Assembly (NCBI GenBank): GCA_045599305.1
Contig: JAZRVU010000011.1
Span: forward strand, 1-20,491
Reading direction: 5' to 3'
Source of the DNA: SIG588 sp045599305
GTDB lineage: Bacteria; Bacillota; Clostridia; Oscillospirales; Acutalibacteraceae
Length of the DNA: 20,491 nucleotides
This document shows, piece by piece, positions 1-7,308 of this stretch (its first letter is position 1; every line of letters starts with the position of its first letter). The notes below the pieces were generated by a model. That model did no database searches and was not told the DNA's origin. It saw nothing but the letters and a program-made list of their open reading frames with translations. The position numbers and the translations under genes are program-made.

Positions 1-131
1 CGGACGAGCAGCCTTCCGGCGCTTCGACCATAGATGCCCCGTCGACTACGACCGAAGCGGACACCGAGCCCACACTGCCGTTTTCCACATCGAGCGGCAC
101 GGTCATCACATTCCCTGTGGTCTATTTCTGA
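1..131 (+). CDS. C-terminal tail of an unidentified protein (partial)
   Basis: An open frame enters from the left edge (first full codon at base 3) and stops at TGA 129-131. The 42 visible residues are rich in Ser, Thr, Pro, Asp and Glu and end in a hydrophobic stretch (VITFPVVYF). The composition resembles a linker or tail of an exported or membrane-associated protein, but no family can be recognised. A GC-rich hairpin with a T-run follows 12 bases after the stop, which supports this as a real gene end. The function is unknown because the N-terminal part lies outside the window. Confidence 0.6.
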   Translation, partial: DEQPSGASTIDAPSTTTEADTEPTLPFSTSSGTVITFPVVYF

Positions 132-143
132 AAAAGTACAACC

Positions 144-166
144 GCCCCGCGCCAGCGGGGCGTTTT
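144..166 (+). terminator. Rho-independent terminator of the left-edge gene
   Basis: A 7-bp perfect stem GCCCCGC/GCGGGGC (144-150 and 155-161) with a 4-base loop is followed by GTTTT. It sits 12 bases after the stop of the partial plus-strand gene. Confidence 0.75.
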
Positions 167-184
167 GCTTTGCGGGCAAAAACG

Positions 185-215
185 AAAGCCGTCCGGCATT
201 TGCCGGACGGCTTTT
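185..215 (-). terminator. Terminator downstream of degV, possibly bidirectional
   Basis: A perfect 14-bp stem (185-198 and 201-214) has a 2-base loop. On the minus strand it follows the degV stop by about 12 bases and runs into TTTCGTTTTT. On the plus strand it ends in TTTTT, so it may also act as a second terminator for the left-edge gene. Confidence 0.75.
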
Positions 216-227
216 TCCATTCACATA

Positions 228-1082
228 TTATTGCTTGGTCATGAACAGGACACCCATGCAATCGGGGCCGCAATGGGAGGAGATGGTGCACCCGGCGCGG
301 GTGACGAAGATCTCCTTGAAATCGCCGCACTCCCGGATCACGCGGAGGATGGCCTCGAGCTGATCATCCGGCAGTCCGGAATGGGTGAAGAAGATCTTCT
401 CGTAGTCCAGATCATCACGGCTCAGCTGATCGCGCACGTATTGTTCGCGCGCCTTGGTGATCGCGCCGCGGTACTTTTTGCCCACCGCCATGGTGCCGTC
501 GGCGGTGTTCACCTCGATGCAGGGCTTGAGCTGCAGCACATTGGCACCCAGCATGGCCAGCGCGGAGCACCGCCCGCCCTTGTGGAGGAATTCCAGCGTG
601 TTGAGTACGAAACTGGCGTGGCAGCAGGGGATGAGCGTCTCCACCTCGGCCGCGATCTGTGCGGCTTCCATGCCCGCGGCGATGCGCTTGGCCGCCTCCA
701 GCACCAGCAGGCCGGAGCCGGTGGAGAGATTGCAGGTGTCCACCACCCACACGTGCCCCACTTCCTCTGCCGCGATGCGGCAGTTCTGCGCCGAAGAAGA
801 GAGCCCGTGCCCCAGCGTCAGGTGCACGACGTCGAAGCCCTGCTCCACAAAGGGGACAAAGGCGGAGAGGTAGTCATCGACATTGATGGCCGCCGTGTGC
901 GGCAGCACCTTGCGCTCGCGATAGATCTCGTAGATCCGGTCGGGGTCGATGGTCACGCCGTCGAGATATTGCTCACCCTCCACCACCACGTGGTAGGGGA
1001 CGATATGCACGTCAAACCGCTCGCAAAGCGCGGCGCCGAGATCGCAGGTGCTGTCGGCGCTGAGGATCACCGGTCTGCTCAT
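228..1082 (-). CDS. DegV family fatty-acid-binding protein (FakB-like)
   Basis: The 284-residue product is the usual DegV length. Family features are the N-terminal SADSTCDL (residues 8-15), the central GHGLSSSAQN (91-100), LEFLHKGGRCS in the second half, and a C-terminal SSHCGPDCMGVLF. By family knowledge, DegV/FakB proteins bind a fatty acid in the cytoplasm and present it to the kinase FakA; no fakA is visible here, so the partner is inferred. The ATG at 1080-1082 is preceded by GAGGTG seven bases upstream. The gene is transcribed alone, divergently from yfhO, and ends at a strong hairpin. Family assignment is firm; the ligand is not determinable. Confidence 0.93.
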   Translation of the reverse strand: MSRPVILSADSTCDLGAALCERFDVHIVPYHVVVEGEQYLDGVTIDPDRIYEIYRERKVLPHTAAINVDDYLSAFVPFVEQGFDVVHLTLGHGLSSSAQNCRIAAEEVGHVWVVDTCNLSTGSGLLVLEAAKRIAAGMEAAQIAAEVETLIPCCHASFVLNTLEFLHKGGRCSALAMLGANVLQLKPCIEVNTADGTMAVGKKYRGAITKAREQYVRDQLSRDDLDYEKIFFTHSGLPDDQLEAILRVIRECGDFKEIFVTRAGCTISSHCGPDCMGVLFMTKQ

Positions 1083-1113
1083 AAAGTTATCACCTCAAAC
1101 ACATAATAAATAT

Positions 1114-1142
1114 AATATAGCACAGCGGGGCGAAAAAAACAA
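1114..1142 (-). promoter_or_regulatory. Sigma-A-type promoter of degV
   Basis: On the minus strand TTGTTT (1137-1142), a 17-base spacer and TATATT (1114-1119, preceded by TGC as in an extended -10) lie about 32 bases upstream of the degV ATG. Confidence 0.55.
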
Positions 1143-1151
1143 GGTTTCGGC

Positions 1152-1179
1152 TTGTTTTTTCACAAAAATATGGTATGAT
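1152..1179 (+). promoter_or_regulatory. Sigma-A-type promoter of the yfhO-csbB operon
   Basis: TTGTTT (1152-1157), a 16-base spacer and TATGAT (1174-1179) with the extended -10 dinucleotide TG at 1171-1172 lie 39 bases upstream of the yfhO start. It is back to back with the degV promoter. Confidence 0.55.
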
Positions 1180-1218
1180 AGAAGAGAACATAAAAAATAC
1201 CGTGAAAGGTGGACATAT

Positions 1219-4200
1219 ATGAAACGACACGCGATCTCCAGAACAGACATCCTGCGCGCCGTGGCGCTGCTGGTCTTTTTCGGCGGCTGCGCGCTGCTCG
1301 GCTACTGGTATTTCAGCGGGGACGATGCCCTCGCCAATAAGACGGAAGCACAGCGGCTGCTCTATCCGCTGCTGTCCGGCATACTGCTGTCTGGCCTTTT
1401 CACCGCCGCGCTGATCTGTTTTGCCCACAAAAAGGCGCCTGCCCGTCCGGCGTGGTTCTATCCCGTGCTGTCCGCACTGCTCACCCTCATCGGGCTGGGC
1501 ATCGCCTATATCTACCTCGGCATCTGGCCGGTGGGCGAAAAGTCCTGTATGCTGGTGGATATGCATCACCAGTATGCGCCGCTGCTCGCCAAGCTGCGTC
1601 AGACGCTGCTGGGCAACGGCAATTTCCTCTATTCGTTCGAACTGGGCATGGGCGCCAGCGTGCTGCCCGCCTTTGCCTATTATCTGGCCAGCCCCCTCAA
1701 CCTGCTGCTGGTGCTGTTCCCCGAAAATCTGCTCACCGAGGGCATCTTCGTCATCACCATTTTAAAGAATATGCTCATTGCGGCGGGCTGCGCCGTCTGC
1801 CTGCAGTATGTCTATCGCCGCCGCACCCCGATGGTGGTGGCGGTTTCGCTGATGTATTCCATGATGATGTACGTGCTGGCCTATTCGTGGAACATTATGT
1901 GGCTCGACGGCGTGCTGGCGCTGCCGCTGGTCGTGATGGGCTTCGAGCATCTTATGCGCCGCGGCAAATATCTGCCCTATGTGCTGGCGTTGGCCTATGC
2001 GGTCTACGCCAACTACTATATCGCGTTCATGCTCTGCGCGTTCATGGTGCTCTATTTCATCGCCTTCCTGCTGCGGGATGCCCGCGGGGCGGAGTATAAC
2101 CGCAAGGCGCTGTGGCGCTTCTTTGTCGGCTCGCTCATCGGCGGCGGGTTGGCCATGGCGCTGGCGCTGCCCACCTTCCTCGCGCTGGGGCAGACCTCGG
2201 CGGCCGGCAGCAAACTGCCGGATATGGAAAACTATTTCGATATGTTCAATCTGCTGGGCCGTCACCTCTATGACGTGGCGCCCACCATCCGGTCGGGCAA
2301 CCTGCCCAACGTCTACTGCGGCGTCGCCACCTTCCTGCTCGTGCCGCTGTTTGCGCTCAACCGGGGGATCCCGCGCCGCCGCCGTCTGACCTATCTCGGC
2401 CTGCTCGGTGTTATGGCGGGCAGTCTGGTCATCAACCAGTTGAATCTGCTGTGGCACGGTCTGCATTCCCCCAACGACCTGCCTTATCGCTTCTCGTTCA
2501 TCTATTGCTTCGTGCTGCTGCTGCTCTGCTATGAGGCGCTGGTGCAGATCAAGACCACCCGCGTGCGGGATATCATGATCTCGCTGGGCGGCACGGTCGC
2601 CTACCTCATGCTGGAGGAGCGCTTCGGCAACAGCAACTACGGCTTCCGCACCATCTATGTCACGCTGGCCGCCGTGCTGCTCTATGCGCTGATCGTCTTT
2701 TTGATGAACCGCCGCCCGGCAAGCCGGCGCGGTTGGGCGGTACTGCTCGTGCTGGTGGTGTCGGCGGAACTGACCTTTAACGCCGCCCACGTTTTTGTGA
2801 AACTCAACGGGCAGGAATATTACACCTCCCACAGCAGTTATGTGGACAACGTCACGGTGGACGGCGTGCGCACCGCCGTTTCCGGCATGAAGGAGCTGGC
2901 GGCGGACGACGGCTTTGCCCGCATGGAGTTTTTGCCCCGCCGCACCTGCATGGATACCGCCATGTTCAACTATCCCGGCATCACCTCCTTCGCCTCCAGC
3001 AACTCCTACCGCACCACCCGCATGATGGGGGCGCTGGGTTACGATGTGAACGGTGTCAACAGTTATATGTACCGCAGCTTTGTTCCGGCCGCGGATTCGC
3101 TGCTGGGCATCCGCTATGTGGCGCTGGATAACGACATCGGCAGCCACCGGCAGTTGACCCTGCGGGATACCGTCACCGCGGCCAGAGGCGAGGAGACGAG
3201 CACCTATTATCTCTATGAGAACGCCGATGCGCTGCCCCTGTGCTATCGCGTGAACAGCGCGGCAAAGGAGTGGGCCTCCTCCTATTACAGCCCCTATGAC
3301 AGCATCAATTCGCTCTATGCCGCCATGACGGGCGACGAGTCGCCGGTGTTCGTGCCGATGCCCATTGCGGCGGACGAGGACACCGCGGGCGAGGTCAACG
3401 TCAAGAACGAGCACGGGTTTTACTATGACCCGGCCGGCACCTCCGGCACCGTGACGTTCACGGCCGCCGCGGATGCGCAGGGGCAGTACTATGTCTATGT
3501 GGATTGCCGCGGCGCCGATAAGATCAAGGTGCACCAGGGCGGCAACGACTGGAGCGTCAGCACCTACGAGCCGTATTTCATCGATCTGGGCGAACTGACC
3601 GCGGGGGACGCGATCACGGCCGAGGTCACCTCCAAGGGTGCCTGCTCCGGCAATGTCTATGTGCTGCGGCTGGACGGGGACGTCTATGCGGCCGCGATGG
3701 AGACCCTGAAAGCGGACGGCATGACGGTCACCTCCTTCAGCGAGACCTGCGTGAAGGGCACCGTGAACGCCTCTGCCGCCGGCACCATGTTCACCTCCAT
3801 CCCCTACGATACGGGCTGGTCGGTGACGGTGGACGGCAAGGCGGTGGAGGTCTATCCGCTGGATACCGCCGTGCCCGACGGGTCGGAGGATACCTCCGGC
3901 GGCGCGTTGCTGGGCTTTGACATCCCGGCCGGCGCACACGAGATCGCCCTCACCTTCCGCACCAGAGGCCTGCTGCCGGGCATCGCGTGCAGCGTGGTGT
4001 GTCTGGCGCTGCTCATTGCGGCGGTGCTGTTCACCGGCCGCCGTGCGCGTCTGCTGCGCGGCACCCGCTTTGCGTGGATGTGCGATACCCGCAATCTTGA
4101 TCCGCACGATCCCTATATCCGTCCTCTGCGCGTGACGGTCTCCTTCGCCACACAGCCGCTGCCCGAAACGCCGGCCGAAGAGCCCGTATCGGCTGAAGAG

Positions 4201-4341
4201 CCCGCGCCCGCCGAAGAGCCCGCGCCTGCCGAAGAGCCCGCACCCGCCGAAGAGCCCGCACCCGCCGAAGAGCCTGCGCCCGCCGAAGAGCCTACGCCTG
4301 CCGAAGAGCCCGCACCCGAAAAGGAGGAGCCTGCCGAATGA
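1219..4341 (+). CDS. yfhO: YfhO family polytopic membrane protein (putative GT-C glycosyltransferase)
   Basis: The 1040-residue product starts at ATG 1219 behind AAAGGTGG; an upstream in-frame ATG at 1048 is rejected because it lies inside degV. The N-terminal half has many membrane segments (about residues 10-30, 50-70, 80-100 and onward to about 510). Near the start of the protein is a lumenal-type segment containing DMHHQYAPL. A large extracytoplasmic region follows (about 520-920), then a last membrane helix and a cytoplasmic Pro/Glu-rich tail. This is the YfhO layout. In Bacillus and Listeria YfhO-type proteins transfer sugars from C55-P-sugar to teichoic acids. The stop overlaps the start of a CsbB-like gene by four bases, the pairing expected for that pathway. 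The sugar and acceptor are unknown. Confidence 0.88.
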   Translation: MKRHAISRTDILRAVALLVFFGGCALLGYWYFSGDDALANKTEAQRLLYPLLSGILLSGLFTAALICFAHKKAPARPAWFYPVLSALLTLIGLGIAYIYLGIWPVGEKSCMLVDMHHQYAPLLAKLRQTLLGNGNFLYSFELGMGASVLPAFAYYLASPLNLLLVLFPENLLTEGIFVITILKNMLIAAGCAVCLQYVYRRRTPMVVAVSLMYSMMMYVLAYSWNIMWLDGVLALPLVVMGFEHLMRRGKYLPYVLALAYAVYANYYIAFMLCAFMVLYFIAFLLRDARGAEYNRKALWRFFVGSLIGGGLAMALALPTFLALGQTSAAGSKLPDMENYFDMFNLLGRHLYDVAPTIRSGNLPNVYCGVATFLLVPLFALNRGIPRRRRLTYLGLLGVMAGSLVINQLNLLWHGLHSPNDLPYRFSFIYCFVLLLLCYEALVQIKTTRVRDIMISLGGTVAYLMLEERFGNSNYGFRTIYVTLAAVLLYALIVFLMNRRPASRRGWAVLLVLVVSAELTFNAAHVFVKLNGQEYYTSHSSYVDNVTVDGVRTAVSGMKELAADDGFARMEFLPRRTCMDTAMFNYPGITSFASSNSYRTTRMMGALGYDVNGVNSYMYRSFVPAADSLLGIRYVALDNDIGSHRQLTLRDTVTAARGEETSTYYLYENADALPLCYRVNSAAKEWASSYYSPYDSINSLYAAMTGDESPVFVPMPIAADEDTAGEVNVKNEHGFYYDPAGTSGTVTFTAAADAQGQYYVYVDCRGADKIKVHQGGNDWSVSTYEPYFIDLGELTAGDAITAEVTSKGACSGNVYVLRLDGDVYAAAMETLKADGMTVTSFSETCVKGTVNASAAGTMFTSIPYDTGWSVTVDGKAVEVYPLDTAVPDGSEDTSGGALLGFDIPAGAHEIALTFRTRGLLPGIACSVVCLALLIAAVLFTGRRARLLRGTRFAWMCDTRNLDPHDPYIRPLRVTVSFATQPLPETPAEEPVSAEEPAPAEEPAPAEEPAPAEEPAPAEEPAPAEEPTPAEEPAPEKEEPAE
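4174..4317 (+). repeat. Eight tandem 18-bp units encoding AEEPAP in the YfhO tail
   Basis: Eight in-frame 18-bp units encode AEEPVS, five AEEPAP, AEEPTP and AEEPAP. The units differ mainly at third positions (ccc/cct, gcg/gca). The Pro/Glu-rich tail follows the last membrane helix. Directly after it, AAGGAGG (4321-4327), which encodes part of EKEEPAE, doubles as the ribosome binding site of the next gene. Confidence 0.9.
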
Positions 4342-5276
4342 TCACCGTTATCATGCCCGTGTTCAACGAGGGTGAATTCATCTATCAGAACGTCTGCACC
4401 GTGCGGGATCTGCTGTCCGAAGCGGGGGTGGAGCATCAGTTCTTGCTGGTGGACGACGGCTCGCGGGACAATTCCTTTGCCGAAATGACCCGTCTGGCCG
4501 ACGATCTGGGCAATGTGTCCGTCATCCAGCTCTCCCGCAACTTCGGCAAAGAGGCAGCCCTCTGCGCCGCACTGGAAAACGCATCCGGCGACGCGGTCGT
4601 GGTCATGGACTCCGACCTGCAGCACCCGCCGGAGTATATTCCCGAAATGGTGCGTCTGTGGAAAGAAGAAGGCTACGACGTGGTCGAGGGCGTCAAGGAG
4701 AGCCGCGGCAAGGAGTCGCTGGGCAGTAAGATCGCCGCTCTGACCTTCTACCGCACCTTTGCGAAATCCACCGGCATCGACATCGGCATCGCCTCCGATT
4801 TCAAACTGCTCGACCGCAAGGTGCTGGAGGCGTGGCGTCAGCTGCCGGAATACAACACCTTCTTCCGCGGCCTGTCCGCATGGGTGGGCTTTCGCCGGTA
4901 TGCGCTGCCCTTCAAGGTGGCGCCCCGCGCCGGCGGCGAGACCAAATGGACCTTCAAAAGCCTCACCCGTCTGGCACTCAATTCGCTCACGGCCTACACC
5001 GCCGCTCCGCTGTTCATCGTCTTTTGGCTGGGCATCCTCATGCTGCTCGCCGCGGTGATGCTCACGGTGGAGACACTGGTGGTCTATTTCACCCGTCATG
5101 CCGCACCGGGCTTCTCCACCGTCATTCTGCTGCAGTTGTTCATCGGCAGCGGCATCATGCTCAGCCTCAGCGTGATCGGTATGTATGTCGCCAAGATCTA
5201 CGATGAGGTGAAAGGCCGTCCGCGCTACCTTATCCGCAGCGCCCGCGGCAGCGCCATCGAAGAAAAAGAGCGGTAA
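4338..5276 (+). CDS. csbB: CsbB/GtrB-like family 2 glycosyltransferase (polyprenyl-phosphate sugar synthase)
   Basis: The 312-residue product has a GT-A domain with VDDGS (38-42), SRNFGKEAA (66-74), MDSDLQHPPE (90-99, containing the DxD metal site) and RGLS (177-180). Two C-terminal membrane helices follow (about 222-250 and 261-286). This is the DPM1/GtrB/CsbB architecture, in which a nucleotide sugar is attached to undecaprenyl phosphate on the inner face of the membrane. ATG overlaps the yfhO stop (ATGA), with AAGGAGG ending 10 bases upstream. In Bacillus, CsbB makes the C55-P-sugar used by YfhO, so the pair probably performs one pathway. No GtcA-type flippase gene is present in the window. 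The symbol is by family and neighbour; the sugar is unknown. Confidence 0.87.
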   Translation: MITVIMPVFNEGEFIYQNVCTVRDLLSEAGVEHQFLLVDDGSRDNSFAEMTRLADDLGNVSVIQLSRNFGKEAALCAALENASGDAVVVMDSDLQHPPEYIPEMVRLWKEEGYDVVEGVKESRGKESLGSKIAALTFYRTFAKSTGIDIGIASDFKLLDRKVLEAWRQLPEYNTFFRGLSAWVGFRRYALPFKVAPRAGGETKWTFKSLTRLALNSLTAYTAAPLFIVFWLGILMLLAAVMLTVETLVVYFTRHAAPGFSTVILLQLFIGSGIMLSLSVIGMYVAKIYDEVKGRPRYLIRSARGSAIEEKER

Positions 5277-5311
5277 AAACCGGCAGTATTATAATTGCGG
5301 GAGGCAAAGTC

Positions 5312-6640
5312 ATGACAACGATCCATATTGATTTCAACAAGCAAAACGGCAAGATCAAACCGATGAACGCGGTGAACAACGGGCCCACAGCCCCCGGCGT
5401 GCGTAACTCATATTCCAACTTTTACACCTATAAAGATGCACGCATCCCGTATGCCCGCAATCACGACGCTTCGTTTTTTTCGGGATACGGCGGAGAGCAC
5501 ACCGTTGATGTGCACCGGATTTTCAGAAATTTCGATGCCGATGTAAACGACCCGGCTTCGTATATTTTTGAGCCCACCGATCAATATGTCAAAACAACGG
5601 TCGATGCGGGCACAAAGGTCTTTTACCGTCTCGGTGCTTCTATTGAGCACGGCTATAAATACGGCACCCGCGTGCCCAAGGATTACTTAAAATGGGCGCA
5701 GATCTGCGAACATATCATTCGTCACTACACAGAAGGCTGGGACAACGGCTTTCAGTATGATATGGAATACTGGGAGATCTGGAACGAGCCCGAATGCCAT
5801 AATGCGGATGGAAGCAATCCCTGCTGGCAGGGTACCGATCAGGAGTTTATTGACTTTTTTGCCGTTGTCGTAAAGTATTTAAAGAAATGCTTCCCAAGCA
5901 AAAAAATAGGCGGGCCTGCCCTTGCCAGTATCTGGAGCCCGATCAGGGAGGATGTATTGAACCGGGTGGCGGCCGACAAACTGCCGATCGACTTTTTATC
6001 TTACCATTGGTACGGCTGTGATCTCGAAAATCTTGTCGAAACCATAAAATTCGGTAAAGAGGCCCTGGCAAAACGCGGGCTCGATCATGTGGAAACGATC
6101 CTCAACGAATGGAATTACATCAAGGGCTGGCAGGGGGACACCTGGAAATACTCTTTGGAAACCGAGCGCTCATTAAAGGGCTCCTCCTTCATTACCGGTG
6201 CCATGTGCATCGGTCAGGGGCTGCCGCTCGATATGCTGATGTACTACGATGCCAGGCCCTGCTGCATGAACGGTATGTTCGAGCACGAAACATACCGCTG
6301 CTTAAAGGGTTACTATCCGATATATGCTTTCAGCGATCTGGCGGGGCTCGGCACGTATGTGGACTGCGGGTATTCCAATGACCATATCTATTACACCGCT
6401 GCCACCGATAATACCGAAAGCGCTTTGCTGTATACGTATTTTGATGACGAGGAAAAAGAAAGCGAAAAGGCGGTCAGCTTTGATATAAACGCTTTGTCGG
6501 ATAATACGACTGTCGAAATATACGTTATCGACGAAAACAACGATCTGGAGCTTGTGAGCACGCAGTATTTTACCGCCAAAAACTTCACATTAAAAATCAA
6601 CACGAAACTGTTCTCGACGGTTTTGGTAAAGTTCCGTTAA
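5312..6640 (+). CDS. GH39-like glycoside hydrolase (beta-xylosidase type), cytoplasmic
   Basis: The 442-residue product has a clan GH-A TIM-barrel signature. WEIWNEPE places the acid/base at Glu159, and ILNEWNY places the nucleophile at Glu266; FLSYHWYG lies between them. A C-terminal beta-rich region follows (about 355-442). There is no signal peptide. GH39 enzymes include beta-xylosidases and iduronidases; the substrate cannot be read from the sequence. ATG follows GGGAGG by 7 bases. It lies 35 bases after csbB but its codon use is visibly more A/T-rich (many TTT, AAA, TAT), unlike its GC-rich neighbours, so it may be a later acquisition. A strong hairpin ends it. Confidence 0.82.
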   Translation: MTTIHIDFNKQNGKIKPMNAVNNGPTAPGVRNSYSNFYTYKDARIPYARNHDASFFSGYGGEHTVDVHRIFRNFDADVNDPASYIFEPTDQYVKTTVDAGTKVFYRLGASIEHGYKYGTRVPKDYLKWAQICEHIIRHYTEGWDNGFQYDMEYWEIWNEPECHNADGSNPCWQGTDQEFIDFFAVVVKYLKKCFPSKKIGGPALASIWSPIREDVLNRVAADKLPIDFLSYHWYGCDLENLVETIKFGKEALAKRGLDHVETILNEWNYIKGWQGDTWKYSLETERSLKGSSFITGAMCIGQGLPLDMLMYYDARPCCMNGMFEHETYRCLKGYYPIYAFSDLAGLGTYVDCGYSNDHIYYTAATDNTESALLYTYFDDEEKESEKAVSFDINALSDNTTVEIYVIDENNDLELVSTQYFTAKNFTLKINTKLFSTVLVKFR

Positions 6641-6654
6641 CAATCGGGACGAGC

Positions 6655-6692
6655 AAAAAATGCCTTTGAAACATCTGTTTCAAAGGCGTTTT
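6655..6692. terminator. Bidirectional terminator between the GH39 gene and the displaced ytvI end
   Basis: The perfect stem GCCTTTGAAACA/TGTTTCAAAGGC (6662-6673 and 6676-6687) is followed by GTTTTC on the plus strand. On the minus strand it is followed by ATTTTTTGC, a stronger T-run. The minus-strand reading follows directly after the stop codon of the ytvI fragment, so this was probably the original ytvI terminator. Confidence 0.85.
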
Positions 6693-6806
6693 CATTTCCA
6701 CAGCGGCAGATGCCCCTGCTTTTGCAGCTGCACCAGCACCGTGACGGCGGGGGGCAGCAGCAGGATGCCCGCGATGCCGGCCACCCGCCAGCCGAGATAC
6801 AGGCAA
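6692..6806 (-). pseudogene. Displaced 3' end of ytvI (115-bp direct repeat)
   Basis: This 115-bp stretch matches 7979-8093, the last 37 codons and stop of the intact ytvI, without gaps and with only 3 mismatches. All 3 are synonymous, so the 37 encoded residues and the stop are identical. Upstream similarity ends abruptly at 6806. No start or remaining gene body exists, so it is a fragment, not a gene. It still sits beside a good minus-strand terminator, suggesting that this was the original end of ytvI before 6807-7978 was inserted. Confidence 0.92.
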
Positions 6807-6815
6807 CAAATAGTG

Positions 6816-6857
6816 AAAAAGCACCACGGGTATCCGCCATTTGGCGGATACCCGTGG
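6816..6857 (-). terminator. Terminator of the XRE gene
   Basis: A 16-bp perfect stem (6824-6839 and 6842-6857) with a 2-base loop lies downstream of the XRE stop. On the minus strand it is followed by TGCTTTTTC. Confidence 0.8.
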
Positions 6858-6880
6858 GTTGTTTTGGACATGGCTTGAAA

Positions 6881-6894
6881 TATCCAAATTGTAT
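6881..6894 (+). repeat. Terminal-repeat-like motif TATCCAAATTGTAT, left edge of module 1
   Basis: It differs by one base from the 14-mer at 7770-7783 and from the inverted copy at 7917-7930. With the adjacent AA and T, the match between 6879-6895 and 7768-7784 is 16 of 17. It overlaps the last base of the XRE stop codon. Confidence 0.6.
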
Positions 6895-7163
6895 TATTTT
6901 TCATTAAATATCCGATTAGGATAGTCCGCGAAATTCAAAAGGTCGCCCGGCTTGACCTCCAGAGCATCGGCCAGCGCGTATAGCACCTCCAGCGAAAAGG
7001 AGCGGGAAGTGCCGGGCGCTTCAATGGAACTCAAAAAGGTGCGGCTGATCCCCGCTTTTTCGGCCAGTTGTTCCTGCGTCATATCCCGCATTTTTCGCAG
7101 TGATGCGATGGCAATACCGAGTTGATTGATCTTATCCCGGTAAAGAAATGTCCGTTCGCTCAA
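6894..7163 (-). CDS. XRE-family helix-turn-helix regulator (module 1)
   Basis: The 89-residue product is essentially one HTH_3 domain (RKMRDMTQEQLAEKAGISRTF, about residues 24-44, with the recognition helix after it). It ends in the usual LEVLYALADALEVKPGDLL. The TTG at 7161-7163 was chosen because GAGGTG lies six to seven bases upstream and a consensus TATAAT (7191-7196, minus strand) would start transcription just before it. An ATG at 7202 is the alternative (102 residues) but lies upstream of the predicted transcript start. The gene is divergent from the SLOG gene, and repeated ATTGTTTG motifs lie between them, so it probably controls both. The exact role is unknown. Confidence 0.85.
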   Translation of the reverse strand: MSERTFLYRDKINQLGIAIASLRKMRDMTQEQLAEKAGISRTFLSSIEAPGTSRSFSLEVLYALADALEVKPGDLLNFADYPNRIFNEK

Positions 7164-7190
7164 AGTGCCCACCTCACTTTCATCATTAAA

Positions 7191-7196
7191 ATTATA
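7191..7196 (-). promoter_or_regulatory. -10 element for the XRE gene
   Basis: A consensus TATAAT lies on the minus strand 28 bases upstream of the TTG start. No convincing -35 lies at 17 bases, which would fit a promoter that needs an activator or one that is weak. Confidence 0.4.
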
Positions 7197-7225
7197 CGGC
7201 ATAGCATTGTTTGAGTCTGCAAGCT

Positions 7226-7289
7226 TATTGTTTGCTATTGACTTATTTAGTTTACAAATATAAAATAAATATATATTTTGCAAACAATA
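7226..7289. promoter_or_regulatory. Probable XRE operator repeats
   Basis: The 10-bp inverted repeat TATTGTTTGC (7226-7235) and GCAAACAATA (7280-7289) encloses the SLOG promoter. A further ATTGTTTG lies at 7206-7213. The arrangement, one half-site just upstream of the -35 and one just downstream of the -10, suits repression by the adjacent XRE protein. Binding is inferred. Confidence 0.5.
7238..7266 (+). promoter_or_regulatory. Strong sigma-A-type promoter of the SLOG gene
   Basis: TTGACT (7238-7243), exactly 17 bases, then TAAAAT (7261-7266), in an AT-rich context 43 bases before the ATG. Confidence 0.75.
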
Positions 7290-7308
7290 GAGATGGAGAG
7301 TGACGGCA

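Noticed and set aside
1048..1218. A 57-codon N-terminal extension of yfhO
   Set aside because: It starts inside degV, contains the promoter region, and a well-placed ribosome site precedes ATG 1219.
1762..4107. A 781-codon open frame on the minus strand opposite yfhO
   Set aside because: It is a shadow of codon bias in a GC-rich gene: the predicted protein is rich in His, Gln, Arg and Ala with no domain, and yfhO on the other strand is convincing.
6692..6904. A 70-codon minus-strand frame over the ytvI fragment
   Set aside because: Its upstream part covers the XRE terminator hairpin and has no ribosome site; only the last 37 codons are homologous to anything.
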